From Sipunculus nudus (Eukaryota; Annelida; Sipuncula; Golfingiida; Sipunculidae): DNA of 64,000 nt. A model generated the notes under the pieces. That model made no database searches. It worked only from the letters and a program-made list of their open reading frames with translations, and had not been told where the DNA came from. Each line of letters begins with the position of its first letter. Positions within the stretch are counted from its first letter, which is position 1. Where the stretch lies: assembly GCA_026874595.1 (NCBI GenBank), contig CM049321.1, positions 2,788,479 through 2,852,478 on the forward strand, written 5' to 3'. Shown piece after piece: positions 28,527 through 40,560 of this stretch. A program made the translations under genes and the position numbers.

Positions 28527-31159
28527 CTATAGAAAGATAAAACTAGATGGTCATTTATTTACTTCACATTACAATATAAAATGTCAATATATTCGACCTG
28601 AAGTGTTAAAAATATAAAATGAGGGTTGATGATTCAACCAAAATGAAATTACTCTAAACTATAGACTGTACATGAAGGTATTTTAAGAAAAAAGTTTGGA
28701 TGTTATTGCGAGCAACATAAGTCTTTAATTTAAGCTTTAACGGCAAGTGTTTATTAAAAACCACACCGCACAGAATTGGACTCACGAAGAACAACTCGGC
28801 TGGTAAGGTCAAAATCCACCACCCACAATACATTCGGGCTTTCAAATATACCAACGGCGTCCGTATAAATGCATTCCGTTTAAAAGTTGGATAAGAATGA
28901 TGTTGTGGCAAATTAAATAATCATGGGTGTTTTTTATGGTAAGGAATTCCCAAAATATTTTTTTTTGTAATTATACGCATTTGAAAGGTACACAAATGTG
29001 TTTCCTTGAAAAGTAACGAATTTTATTTTATTTTTAAATTTTGATAATTGAGAAAAGTAGTCTCTGGCCGTCTCACATTGCCTAAATGGGGAAGGTTCGT
29101 TTTCATTTGAAACAGGATCTTGCGGAAGGCCGATTTACAACCAGCAGTACCGCCGCTGAAACGGCGACATATAGACAAAGAGCGAGATCTTAAACTAATT
29201 TTCCACATTTGCTTATCTCTTAGACTTTTTTTGTTAAATTACCTTTTGGTAGCAACTTCTTTTATAGTACACCTGCATATGATCAGCTGACTGTACATAG
29301 ATATGGAGGATGACAAACCAAAATACCGACTACGATATTTGCTTCATATGTGAGTGTGAGCGTGTGAAACTTTAATCAATCTACCTCATACTTTCTAAGA
29401 AACAGCTAACTTTACGACGAATCATTATTCTAACTTAAGAAAGACAAATCAAAATACCGACTATGATGTTTGGTTCCCCTGTGCATGGCAGTGTTCTTAA
29501 CTTGTCAGGCAACGCGTGTACGTGTGTTCTACTCACCGCTCTCACTTCACCTCCCGTGCTTCTTCACAACCAGCTGGAGCAGAGGGTTTATATACTTTCT
29601 TAACCTGCAGGTGTGCAAATTGTAACAAGGTGGTTTGTAATGAACAAGACCTAATGATGTTCTTTATTTTTGGTTATTGGGCACACAGGTGCGTCTTGGC
29701 TTGAACAAACCTCTCATGCAGATTGGTAACGAAACACAATGAACCATGGTTGTGTCTGATTGCAAAATGATTACCCCCAACTTACAAACAAACAAGTAGC
29801 AAAAATGTATAATATTTTCTTAACTATCTTGGGTACCCTGCAATGCACAACGATAAAATTCACGACAAATAATTATATTTTCCAAATGCATATGACGGTT
29901 TCAAAAATGCGAGTTTTATTACTGTGTCTCGTAAAATGACAAATGGAGCACATCTTAAAGCCAACTAAATACAGGACTCGTACCATATTATGGAAAATGG
30001 TTAAAAGATGTCGAGCTGCATCGGAACGTCATCTCGTCATCAGGGATTCGAATGGAAATCCAATATCGTATGAAGTCCTCTGGAGACCGTTGAGCTCTTA
30101 ATGCGATTTAAATTGACTCTGTTATAATTTTATGTAATATTATATTTTATGGCACAAGAGGGCAGCGTTTAATGTAGGTCATAACCCATTCATATGATTG
30201 TTGACTCACCTGCTTGTTTTGTACAGTATTTTCATCATATTCTAGAAGACTCCTTCGACGCACAATATTGATTTGATATTAAGTGCCTTCCTCGGTCCAA
30301 GGTGTGGCTTGGATGCAATTTGTTATGATTCTCATAAGCGTATAGTGAATATACTCAACGTGATGATGTGTCAGCACACGTGACAAATACATATTTTGCA
30401 ACTTAATAAAGTCTCACGCTACAACTATACTATCCGGACTTCACACACTTTATAATTATAAACAATCGACTGCACCAAATGTTTGAAATATATAATGATA
30501 TTAATAAAGTCAGTTTCATTGTCCGTCTGGTTATGCTTTCGTTTTCCCCCTTAGTCCACAATTCATAAAGATTTGAAGTTGTTGTCCGCCGTGTTCTTGT
30601 TCATTCATATCAACGTTTACACTTGGAGGGCTTGGATGGTGTGCGATATCATCCCCCTTCTGATATTTTATTTTATCACCGTTTCTATACTCCCTCCATA
30701 TATTATAATATATGAAAATAATTTGTGTTTCCAATGTTATATTTTCCATAACTTACCTTTGATTCAATCATTCAAAAACACAGACTGGCGTCTTTATCTA
30801 TCTAATAAGTCAACTGGCATATGAAATATCAAACGTATGGAAGGTTTTTCAGAACAAAAGTTTTTTTTTAAGAAAATATATGTATGACAAAACTATAAAA
30901 TAATTGACAGAAATACCTGAAATGTAAATATCTTTTGTGCCCCCATCCATAAAAAGATATGAAGTCATGTCTCGCTGTCCCTCGGCAATCCCTCCACCGA
31001 CGAAATCCCCTATACTAAGCACATGATCTGTTACAGATCAACCAAATCTATCACTAGAAAACTGCATTCTAAGGAATGCAAGCCTCCACGACATGTCTAG
31101 GGGTCCATGTCGTAGGATGCTCCAAACACCGTGCTTGAATTCATATCAACGGCCCTTAA
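28527..31159. other. intergenic DNA, no gene recognised
   Basis: Low-GC sequence with only short, unsupported open frames. A related motif (GACAAA.CAAAATACCGACTA) occurs twice, at about 29312 and 29443, suggesting a small local duplication. A GC-richer patch at 29060-29170 reads open on the minus strand but lacks a recognisable domain. Confidence 0.5.
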
Positions 31160-31385
31160 ACAGGTTCATTGAGTATAAGTGACTGTACATTCGGTAATAT
31201 TCCTTGGTGACGTTCAATTCGGATCATGTGTTGGATCCAAACAACAATTCAACCAATTATTCATATAGCCATTCCTGACATAATCTCAAATTTCATGAGG
31301 TTCCTTTTGAGACTGCGTGAGTTAGGTCGAACTTACATACAAACATACGAACGGAGATGAAAGTATACCCTCCTGGCGGAGACAA
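31160..31385 (+). mobile_element. dispersed-element 3' end (retroposon-like), copy 1
   Basis: The segment starts near CAGGTTCATTGAGTATAAG, passes through CAAATTTCATGAGGTTCC and ends with short ACATACAAACATACGAACGG repeats and CCTCCTGGCGGAGACAA. The same order of motifs is found at about 62798-63063. AATTTCATGA..TCC followed by ACA-rich repeats and a GG.GGAG-type end is typical of non-autonomous retroposon tails seen in many invertebrate genomes. No coding part is present and the exact family is not assigned. Confidence 0.5.
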
Positions 31386-31535
31386 CGAGACCGAGGAAAT
31401 TTGGCAGTCTCAAAAATTGTTTTAAGTATTTTTTATTCTTTTTTCTTCCAGCATATATTAAAGAAACCCTTTGGCGCATGTTGCATCATTCATATTGTAG
31501 TCCTATTGAATCATGATAGCCAAGCATTATAAACC

Positions 31536-31538
<3 letters not shown>

Positions 31539-31590
<52 letters not shown>
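31539..31590. repeat. (TA)n microsatellite
   Basis: A pure alternating TA tract of about 50 bp. Similar tracts recur across the non-satellite half of the window. Tyr-Ile runs in translated frames here are artefacts of this tract. Confidence 0.95.
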
Positions 31591-31594
<4 letters not shown>

Positions 31595-31987
31595 TGTGTG
31601 TGTATAATTATACAATTATAAATTAGATTACATTTTTTACTACTAAGATGTTTCGTGCAATTTTTTGTTGCACTCATCAGGTGAGTGCATGCAGTTTTAA
31701 AAACAGAGACAAAATTGGATTTCTCTATATTTGCGAAATAATATACAGGTCTGTTGTTATACCATAGAGCCCCATAGCTGTTGTTTAAAACAGAAAACCA
31801 GTCGAATAATTCATATAGATGTAAGACCAGAAGTGAAATCTTAACCTGGGATGGTAAGCTAGTAAATACTTGAAGAACAAGCGGGTTTCTTTTTCCGTAC
31901 TGCTAAGTACATACGGAAACGTGGGCGTTTGCCAATATGATGACATCACTTGTTACAGCGGGCCAAGTGAAGCGCCGGAATGATAAG

Positions 31988-32000
31988 AGGTCAAAGGTCA
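31988..32000 (+). promoter_or_regulatory. perfect DR1 nuclear-receptor half-site pair
   Basis: AGGTCAAAGGTCA is an exact direct repeat of AGGTCA with one-base spacing, the consensus bound by RXR/HNF4-type receptors. It sits 40-50 bp from a CRE-like ATGACATCA at about 31939. No gene start is visible nearby, so regulatory activity is only a possibility; AGGTCA runs also occur in mollusc repeats. Confidence 0.3.
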
Positions 32001-32174
32001 AAGAAAAGCATTGACCTAACATTTACTGAAGTCTAATCCGTGGAGTAAGTTAATAAGTCATCTCTCATGTGTTTCATATTTATTAGAGTAGTTTGTGTTC
32101 GATGTGTGCTTATGTGTTCGTGTTAAACTTTAATATATACATTAACTATATTTTCAAGAAAATGATACACCAAT

Positions 32175-32176
<2 letters not shown>

Positions 32177-32217
<41 letters not shown>

Positions 32218-32330
32218 ATATTTATGTCTATATATATATATTTGAAATTGTGTATGTATGTATGTATGTATGACTCGACAGATCCATAGATGTACGTGTG
32301 TGTCAAATTTTATATGTGTGTACGTGTTTC

Positions 32331-32379
<49 letters not shown>
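32177..32379. repeat. clustered (TA)n and (GTAT)n microsatellites
   Basis: Two TA tracts (about 32177-32211 and 32335-32379) flank TATATATATA and GTATGTATGTATGTATG stretches. Confidence 0.95.
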
Positions 32380-32382
<3 letters not shown>

Positions 32383-34250
32383 TCAATATAACATTAAATG
32401 TCAATTCATCACAGTAAAAAATATGTTATAAAACTTATTTTTTCTTCAAAATATATGATTACATAGGAGACAGGGAAAAGTGATAAAAACTTGTGTTGAA
32501 AATTTTAAATCCGGTGAACCTAATTACATTATTTGGAGGATTATTACCATATTTGGTTTTCCGGTATTTAAATCTACTAAAAATATATTAAAAATTTGTT
32601 TACACTCAGTTTTAAACAGCTTGTATATAAAAAAGCGCATGCATGCATCGATCTTTTTATGAGAGAATTTCAAGATAATATTTATATAGAGTTCGTTTTT
32701 ATATGCTCAGAGTTGCCAAAAATCATGTTAAATGTTATATATAAAGCAGGTTAATAGCCGCCTTTAAAAATTGATTCTCCGGAAAGATTGAATATGACGC
32801 CATGGTTGTTCTGATTTATAAGTGAGAAAGGGTTTACGTAGAATCTCTCATGTTTTTTATTTGTAATATATTACATCTAATTACCTTGAATGAAACCATA
32901 CCTTGCAAATAATTTTAGAAAAGCGATAAAAACAATGCATGAAAGAGCAAGTCAATTTTCTCCAACATATCAGTCTCACTGATGAAGTTTAAGGTCAGTG
33001 ATCACATGACGACTGCTTGTTAAGTGATAGTGATATATTTATTTATGGGCTTGTCAGGCTGGATGCTAGGGGGCAATAGTAGTTTGCCTGCAGTTTTACA
33101 ACACACGAGAGTGTCAGTATTTGCGATAATCCGTATTGAGCGTTCACACGACACTTTTAAATTAGCGGAGCGGATGAAAAAATTGCTTTCATACACTTTG
33201 AAACCACCTCATGAGTTTGACCCGAAACGTTTACGCCACCACTGTTTGAAACCGGTTTGCAATGGCCCCGAGAACGTAGTATAAGACGCAAAATTTGCGG
33301 AATTTGCCTTGGCGGGAACTTAAACGTCCAAATGTTGTTCTATATAATAAACAGGATTTCTGCAATATTAATTCAGGGAGTTCAGGGAATTTTTAAATCG
33401 TTTCTTTTGTTCGTAAAAGATGTACGAGTTGCATGGAATATAATAACATTAACATCTGAAACATTGGAAGAAACATAAAAAACACACTATTGAATCGAAA
33501 TACATAACTTCTCTCAATTTGTAGCTCTACAAAAATAAAGCATTTATCTAAGCACCCAATAATTAAAAAAAAATACATGACATCAATAAGATAACACAAA
33601 TCATTCATAATTCGTTATTTTTTTACTTTATTAACATTCTTCTAGATTTTTTAATCCATAGCTGCTGAAGAAGAAGTGATGTCACGTGACCACGTCGGGC
33701 CAGGCATGCACCAAGCACCCACTATCTCAACTCAATTTGTTCATTAGAGCCAAGTCTCTGTAGCAGATGTGCGCATTAGCCCAAACAAGACATAAATATC
33801 ATAACGCAAGCAAATATGTTTTCGCATAGGCTCGACCACAAATTCCATGGTTTATTCGACAGATATATATGGACATTCACCTTCTTATTGGCGTTTAATA
33901 TAATCAGATATTTAATATTGTGTTTCATCATTGCATATTGTATGAGAGGAGTTGATCTTACCCACTCGCACCAATTTAATTAAATTCATATTTCAACACA
34001 TGTCATATGTATACTTGTCTTCATTGTCTTTCCTTAAATGTTACTTTTCTGAAATCTTACAGGCTCAGATGGAATTGAATAACAGTTGTTTCAGCTTATA
34101 TAAATATATTTTATATATGAGTGCAAGAGTTATCGCCATTTCCCTCAGGTTTTAGTGATGGATGCAGACAAAAGCGTTTGCAAATTGCTGACTTCATGAG
34201 CCACACACATTCATATTGACATTTATACTAAGATCATGTATTTTAAGCTC
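32380..34250. other. intergenic DNA, no gene recognised
   Basis: AT-rich sequence with several open frames of 60-86 codons that lack ATG context, domains or splice support. A frame at 33024-33284 includes a GC-richer patch near 33200-33290 but matches nothing I know. A cluster of CRE/E-box-like motifs (GATGTCACGTGACCACGTCG) lies at about 33678. Confidence 0.5.
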
Positions 34251-34351
34251 GGTTTATAACTGAGATGGTATCATTCCCGGCACAAGCTCACACAACACCA
34301 TTACCAGGGCGTTCCGCTAGCTCCCACGTCGTTAGTCATTCTCCACACATG

Positions 34352-34382
34352 AGATCTATCTTTGAAGTTCAAGGATAGATCT
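34352..34382. repeat. 31-bp hairpin, 15-bp arms
   Basis: AGATCTATCTTTGAA is followed by a single G and then TTCAAGGATAGATCT, its reverse complement except for one mismatch. It would extrude or fold as a very tight hairpin. No element boundaries were found around it. Confidence 0.8.
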
Positions 34383-34703
34383 TATGCACACTAATGGGCC
34401 GAAACCGAGACAGTTCGGCTGAGAAGCGTAAATTACGAAAATTAAGGAAATGGAGCAAATAAAGAGTCTGCCTCGACAACATCCGTTCCAAATTTAATAA
34501 AAAAAGGTATTTGTCCGTGAAACATTATTATACATTGATATAGTCCGTTGACTGGAGGGACACACCTTAATTGATTTCATCTTATTGCTATGTGGCTATA
34601 CTTTTATTTTAAGGATGTAAACATTGAATAAACTGGGATTTACCAGTGGTTCTAGGCTGTTTTTTTTTTTTTTTTTACACTGACAACTGAAGATTTTGTC
34701 ACC

Positions 34704-35345
34704 CTTTTTAGGGGATAGGCAATTAAAATGATCATAACACCATAACTATTCAACCCAGAATAACAAAGTACCCATTAACTTGTTGTGTTAACAAGCCTCT
34801 TTACATGATTTATTACATATGCAAATAAGGTCATTTTTCAGGACAATACAGGTCAACAGAGCATGAGATTTTCCCAATGCCCAAAATCTGGTAACTGACG
34901 ACTCAATATTCCTCTGCATGGAGGAATGAGATCAAATGGTCAATTTATGACCTGATGTTGGTTTACATCACAAACATGAATGTTTTGGCTCACACATGTT
35001 CAAGGATTACTTAAAATAGAAGTACCTGAACTAATTACATTTATAAAACCTGTATTAAGGGTAGGGTAAATATTAAAATAACCATAACTCCATCAATGGT
35101 TAACCTAGAACAATAAAGTACCCAGCATATGGTTGCATGCCGGTTAAGATTATATAATATATATGCAAATAAGGCCAAAATAGAGGTCAAAAGGTCATGA
35201 CTTATAGCATCGGGAAATATAAACGAACTCGGCGACTCATAGTTATTCTGTGTGATTGAATAGATCAAATGATCAAATAATGGCCTGGAATGGCTTCTGA
35301 AGTACATATGTATTAGGATAGCTAAAAAGGAAATGAATGTTATCA
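34704..35345. repeat. two diverged tandem copies of a ~330-bp dispersed repeat
   Basis: Copies at about 34704-35027 and 35050-35345 share, in the same order, an A-rich start with CATAACNCCATAACT, a segment with ACAAAGTACCCA or ATAAAGTACCCA, ATATGCAAATAAGG, and a block with GAT.AAATG.TCAA. They are strongly diverged but collinear. No terminal inverted repeat or coding capacity was seen. Confidence 0.6.
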
Positions 35346-37557
35346 AACGATATTGACGTGGTGCGACGTTAAATATTTTTTTCGAGAAACGACTAGATAG
35401 TTGTCGGGTTAATTAGAATCATCGTGACTCTAAAAGTCTATGACAAAAATTAATAGTGAAATAATTATGTTTTTTTTTTTTTTGGTCATGTCAGTTCAGC
35501 TGATATATGAGATATTATTTATTAATATGAAATATATGAAGTATTATGTCAGTACTGAGTTCAGCAGGGGCAAACGGCCATGGAATGATGGCATCGGGGG
35601 AAAAACTGAAGCTAAGCAAATATATTCATCAGTGCTTTGTATGTTGTCAATAGGTTAGAGGAATAATTATAAGGGGCTTATGAACTCCCCCGGGCTAAAC
35701 AAAAGAATCTTTTGTGTACCCTAAATGTCCTTTAACACATTTTAAATGTAAAGGAAAGTGGTGCATGGGATCGTGCTTTGGAAAATCCAAAATAGACACG
35801 ATAAATTTACTCAAAGGTCCATATATATTATATAGTAATAGATACCCCAGCAATATTAATGGTAATAGTAATAGATACCCCAGTAATATTAATGGTAATA
35901 GTAATAGATGGTAAAACGTAGTAAAAGTAATAGCAATATCAGAAAAAAAATAACTGTTCTAGACCCAATGTCTGATATATAACAGGTCATAGCTTATATC
36001 AAAGTGTCAGTATCAGGAGGCCTACGACTAATATTTTCCGTTTCTTGTGAAAAAAAATACAAATAAATGGTCTTCATTATAACGCCTACCGGGCGGTAAA
36101 GTAATTTCCTTTTACAACAACAGGTGAGACATGAGGGGATGAAATGGACTATAGTGCCCAATACTTTCACGAGGTGTCAGTAGTAGTAGCCGCCCTGGCT
36201 TGTGCCCCGAGTTCATACAGCTTTAGCGATCTGTATCACAAAAGATCTGTAATGTTGGGTAATGATATAGCTCTGTACATATCCGTCAGGGCCTTCAGTA
36301 CAACTGGGGCCAAGTGTATCCGTTTACTCTGGGTCAGTATTTTCAAATATCAAATTAACTCAAAATTTTATAAAATTAAAATTTGTTGAAAAAAAATTCT
36401 GTGATCAAAAGTGTGTTTTTTTTTCTTGTTGTATTAATATATTAGACTATTTTCTTTCTTCAGCCTGTAGATAATATATGGACTGTGGTACAGCTTATCA
36501 TCATAATACAAAAAATACAAAAAAATACAGTTGATTCGTTATATACCACGGAATAAACATTATAAAAGTGTTAACATTAGGTGTAAGTACAAATTCTATG
36601 CCGAACGCTCCTGGGCTAATTCACACCTGACTGGCATTCACACCCTCCATTGACGGATTATAAGACGTTTGTGACTGTATTGTACAATCGTCTGGTGCAT
36701 GATCTTGTGGTCTCAAGCCTTGTCAGTGGCCAGGGCTGAGAATTGTGGACCCCACTTGGCACACATTGAAATCCTGACAATGCTGGCATTTAAAATGGGT
36801 TCAGTAATTGTTTCCTGGTCACTGTACATGATCTCTTCATAAATAATAAAGACTTGATCTTACTATATGAACCATTTCTGATCTCAAACATTGGAAAGTT
36901 TAATTGTGGTAATTCTAAATTAAATTGGAATCGAATTGTAATTGAATGGAAAATTGATTGAATTGTAAATAACAAAAAAATGTAAATGAAATGAATTGGA
37001 ATTAAAGTTTACATGCTTCATTGAATTTATTTGAATTGATTAACCAAACTCAAGCTCATATTTGCAACAGTGTTGCTCATTGAAATATGCTCAGGGTCAG
37101 TTTAAAAATCAGCCATGCAGGATTTGGTTAAGGCCAAACACAAATCCTCTCATAGGAGACACATGTGGCATGATAACAGCTTAAATGCTATTTAATCACT
37201 GTTCCTGATTTTTTTGCATCAGCAATTGCAGCACACTAGAAATTAGGGGGGGGGGGCTTTAAGATGATATATATTAATAGAAATGTTAAGCTTTTCTAAG
37301 TTATGGTAATATAATAAATATAAAATAGGGCTGTAAAAGTAATGGTAACAAAAGGTAAAGGATAAGAGTAAAATGTATTACTTTCTATTGCTTTCCATTT
37401 CCTGCTGTGCCATAAAGCATGTGATCATATAACACTGAACTGCCTTGTTCCGGTCCAGTGACTTTTCTAGGATATACATGTTGTTATAATATTCTATGTG
37501 CCTGGAGCTGCTCTGTTGACCTATCTGGTGTCCATGGAATAGCTATTATTTGTGTAT
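35346..37557. other. intergenic DNA with minor repeats, no gene recognised
   Basis: It contains a 33-bp unit repeated about two and a half times at 35834-35925 (AGTAATAGATACCCCAG core), a GAATTG-rich low-complexity stretch at about 36890-37040 and an 11-G run near 37247. The downstream end includes the expected 3' UTR of the minus-strand TspO-like gene; the nearest AATAAA on that strand that I noticed is near 37030, so the 3' end is not fixed. Confidence 0.5.
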
Positions 37558-38369
37558 TCACCAGTGGCTCTGATTTCTTCTTGCCAAACTGAAAAAAATC
37601 GGTCTGTAGAAATGTCGCCAGATCGACAGGACCAGCTTTACCATGGTTAGTGCACACCCGATCCCCAGCAAAACCACAGTGAACACGAAGTTCCTGGCCC
37701 CGGGGTTCCAGTTTCCGGTCAGACTCCCGACCAGCGCTACGATGACCACGATGTAGGGGGTGTAGGTGTAACGCGTGTACCGGTCTAGGACAATGTTATC
37801 AAGAGTCCAGTACAGCAAAATCTCAAATGTCAGGATTCCCAGGGCCACCGTACTGGCCGTTTCTGATGATACACCCCCGTTGTACACCAGTACAATATTA
37901 AAATTCAGCAAAGTTGCTATGGTTACCCAGGTAGCGTATATGGCGAGCCCGTTGTGGACTATCCCTCTGACAAGCCACGGTTCGTAACGGTTCCCGGCAG
38001 CCACGAGCTCAGAAGAGTATTTGATCACAGCGCGCATGGACAAGAACAAGCAGATATAGAGAGAAAACGGGAGGAGCGCGATAAGTACAAGGGCCGCGAT
38101 CATCTGCTGACGGTCCCAGGCAAACAACCAGGAGATGTTAATAGCCATGTTGAAGATGTAGATTATGTAGATGGCAGGGGGATTGATCATCGGGTCGTAA
38201 TAGATGTAGCCTTTTTTAGGCCCTTGTCGGCAGGTAGTAGAAAAGGCGTACACCAGGAATACCGCCTGGTAGGCGTAGATAAACCCCCATATGGAGAACG
38301 TCCACCCGGCAGGCGTGATCTCTGTTCTAAACTTGTCAGACACATCGCCGGTGGCGTTAAGGAATACAC
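37558..38369 (-). CDS. TspO/MBR-superfamily membrane protein, terminal coding exon
   Basis: This exon encodes residues 37-306 of a predicted 306-residue protein (with the exon at 39701-39816). Visible TspO/MBR hallmarks, in family order, are PAGWTFSIWGFIY (residues 56-68, the GW.F..W...Y motif), NMAINISWLF (110-119, the N..W motif) and YATWVTIATLLNF (181-193, the W...ATLLN motif). TspO family proteins bind porphyrins, sterols and drugs in membranes; the five-helix prototype has about 150-170 residues. This one is nearly twice as long, with about eight hydrophobic segments, the extra ones following the TspO core. The exon begins after TATATTTTCAG and is open well upstream of its first GTG, so it does not start a protein by itself: the codons for VFLNATGD precede it. 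N41-A-T is a possible glycosylation sequon. The stop is TGA at 37558-37560. Function is inferred from family only. Confidence 0.88.
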
Positions 38370-39700
38370 CTGAAAATATACAAAACCATATACTTCAATG
38401 AAAAAAGTATTTATCCCTGGACGAACAGCCGATGACAGGTGCTAATTAGTGGGTACCGAGCAAAATACCGTTTTACAAATTCTATATATTAATCAGAATA
38501 TATAGGATATACGGTCATCATGCCGGTAGTTTTGATTTGGGAGGACCGTTTTTTTTTAATAAATTTATTTGTTCACTTAATCGAAATAAGCGATCAATAT
38601 ACTAGACAGGATAAAACGTCATCATATTGGTTCTCTGATAGGATCTTTTTTCGGATAAACAGTGTTTGAATAATTTGCGCCCGACTTTACACTGTTTAAT
38701 ATATTTATAACACATGAGGTGCTCAGAACTGTGTGCTCGACACCTTAGGTTACAAATACTAGTCGATGAAAACAGATTTTGCTTGCTAAGCTTTTAACAG
38801 GTCCTGTCGAGATGTTTAGTTTTAACTTTTCGGGTTACATTTTGCATTTTGAACCGATGGCCAGGAAAAAAAAGGACAAGGAAGCATCACGTTTGTTTCG
38901 CAAACTCAGCTGAGCTTACAGTTGAACTGTGATCACAGCTGTTTGGTTATATTTTGAAAAAAAGGTTACGATTAGTCACGGTCATTCACTAGTGATTGCA
39001 TACATAAAGTATATAGTATTCGGAATGTATCTTGACGAAGCCCTCTTTCAGGAATTTGACACCTTCGTTTAACATTACAGCATTTGCATACCAAATCCTT
39101 TATACATAACCCAACCTACGCTCCTTATAGACAGTGCTTCTCCTTCGCTAGAGCCGCTGGTTTGTATAGACCGGGTTTCACCAGCAGTCCTAAGTGCTCA
39201 GAGTTTAAATCAAACCTATGAGGTTGAAGTCGAATGCAAATTGCGATGTTCTTCTGTCATTAGTTTGAAAACAATTCTTGGCCCTGTGCCAAACCTCAGG
39301 TGAGGCCGGAAAATGTGGAACAGCATCGATAACAGTGTAAATATAGTTAGACATATACAGTTGCTGCAGTAACAATGTATTTATTGAAATATTAACGGTT
39401 GTGAAAACTTGCCAGGATTTCACATAACTATAATGTATGGAAAAAGGGATTTTATGAATCTTCTTTTATGAATTTTCTTAGGAATCTAGTCACCAAGGCA
39501 AAGTACCATTACTGCCAGTTATTTGCTCTAAATGATAACCTAATTCGATGGTACAAAAACGCTGATACGCAATTAAAATAAAAACACAAACAAACTTAAC
39601 CTTCTTACCCCTAACCAACAGTGAGGGGGCTCAATTTAAAAAAGTGTCATGGATATTTAATTGTTGCCATTTTATATGTAAGAGTTAAGTCGATACATAC
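38370..39700 (-). other. intron of the TspO-like gene (1331 bp)
   Basis: The donor is CAGGCGG|GTATGT and the acceptor TATATTTTCAG|GTGTATTCC, read on the minus strand. One base on the donor side and two on the acceptor side make a GGT glycine codon (phase 1), which keeps the frame. No other coding sequence was noticed inside it. Confidence 0.8.
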
Positions 39701-39816
39701 CCGCCTGAACACCAATACTTCCGGAGAGGGCATTAAATATGACCGTGACGACGAACATGACAGCCGCAGCTACAATACACACGATGTAAACCGGCTTGTG
39801 CTCCCCCATGGCCAGT
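39701..39816 (-). CDS. TspO/MBR-superfamily membrane protein, first coding exon
   Basis: On the minus strand GTTTCTTTCAG is followed by ACTGGCCATGG; the ATG (39809-39807) is in a strong Kozak context (GCCATGG). It starts MGEHKPVYIVCIVAAAVMF, a short hydrophilic lead into a first transmembrane segment that ends FNALSGSIGVQA. The exon supplies residues 1-36 plus the first base of Gly37 and ends at a GTATGT donor. The acceptor only seven bases before the ATG implies a separate 5' UTR exon further upstream, not identified. The chosen start is supported by the signal-anchor-like N terminus and by the exact phase match to the next exon. No internal ATG alternative in this exon gives a better context. 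Confidence 0.85.
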
Positions 39817-40177
39817 CTGAAAGAAACGTCAATACTGGTATAATGAGGATTGTAAAGAAGAATATAATGGCTAATATGTTGTAAAAATATAGACTGACTC
39901 AGATATGGTTTTTATTGCACTACTTACATATTTTGCAAGGTATGGCTTTAGTTTCATTATAGTTAATCAATCCTATGTTTCATTCCTTCATTACAGCATA
40001 CCATTCAGAATTTACCTGTAAGTTTATGAAAATATTGCCATATTACAATGGGCACCCCACCGTGGATCAGACTATAAAACAGAATTCATAGTCATACAAA
40101 GTGGTCACCATTTCGACGTAGGGTCTTTGGACATTATTTATAAATGATGAAACACACACACACACACACACACACTA

Positions 40178-40214
<37 letters not shown>

Positions 40215-40385
40215 CTTAACGACCAGTTTTGGGTTGTTCACAACGACAGAAAATGAATGTCAAACCGAATAAAAACAGACTAAAAAAATGCATTCCCGAC
40301 TTGTACAAAGTACACGAGTAAAGGTAGCTAGAAACAGCGCTCGGAGACCCCATACATCCGCAAGCTTTTGGGTAATTAGTTTCGT
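39817..40385. other. intergenic DNA with a (CA)n(TA)n microsatellite
   Basis: About 40150-40208 is a compound CA then TA microsatellite. Otherwise nothing recognised; the upstream UTR exon of the TspO-like gene may lie here or beyond. Confidence 0.6.
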
Positions 40386-40560
40386 GATAGGGGGCCTACA
40401 CAGATGAACGGTAAAACGTTCGGCCTTCTCCGATAGCAACCCGGGTTCGATCGCAAGTGCTGCCATGAAAGTAGGTTGTAGTGGCCCGTCCAGGGTCGGT
40501 GGTTCTCTCTGGGTTTTCCAGTTTCCTCCACCTCTCTCAAAACGATCATCAACTTTATCA
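40386..40560 (+). mobile_element. tRNA-derived SINE with conserved central domain
   Basis: An A-box-like GATGAACGGTAAAACGTTCGG is followed after about 40 bp by a near-perfect B box, CGGGTTCGATCGC (consensus GGTTCGANNCC). Downstream comes TGGCCCGTCCAGGGTCGGTG, then GGTTCTCTCTGGGTTTTCCAG and TTTCCTCCACC, a block I recognise as a central domain shared by SINEs of many molluscs and other invertebrates. The head has decayed from a functional tRNA. Target-site duplications were not identified, so the ends are approximate. Confidence 0.7.

Noticed and set aside
33024-33284. 86-codon plus-strand frame
   Set aside because: No domain, no splice support and no coding-like composition over most of its length.
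37954-38373. 139-codon plus-strand frame over the TspO-like exon
   Set aside because: Antisense shadow of the minus-strand exon, which has family motifs and matching splice phases.
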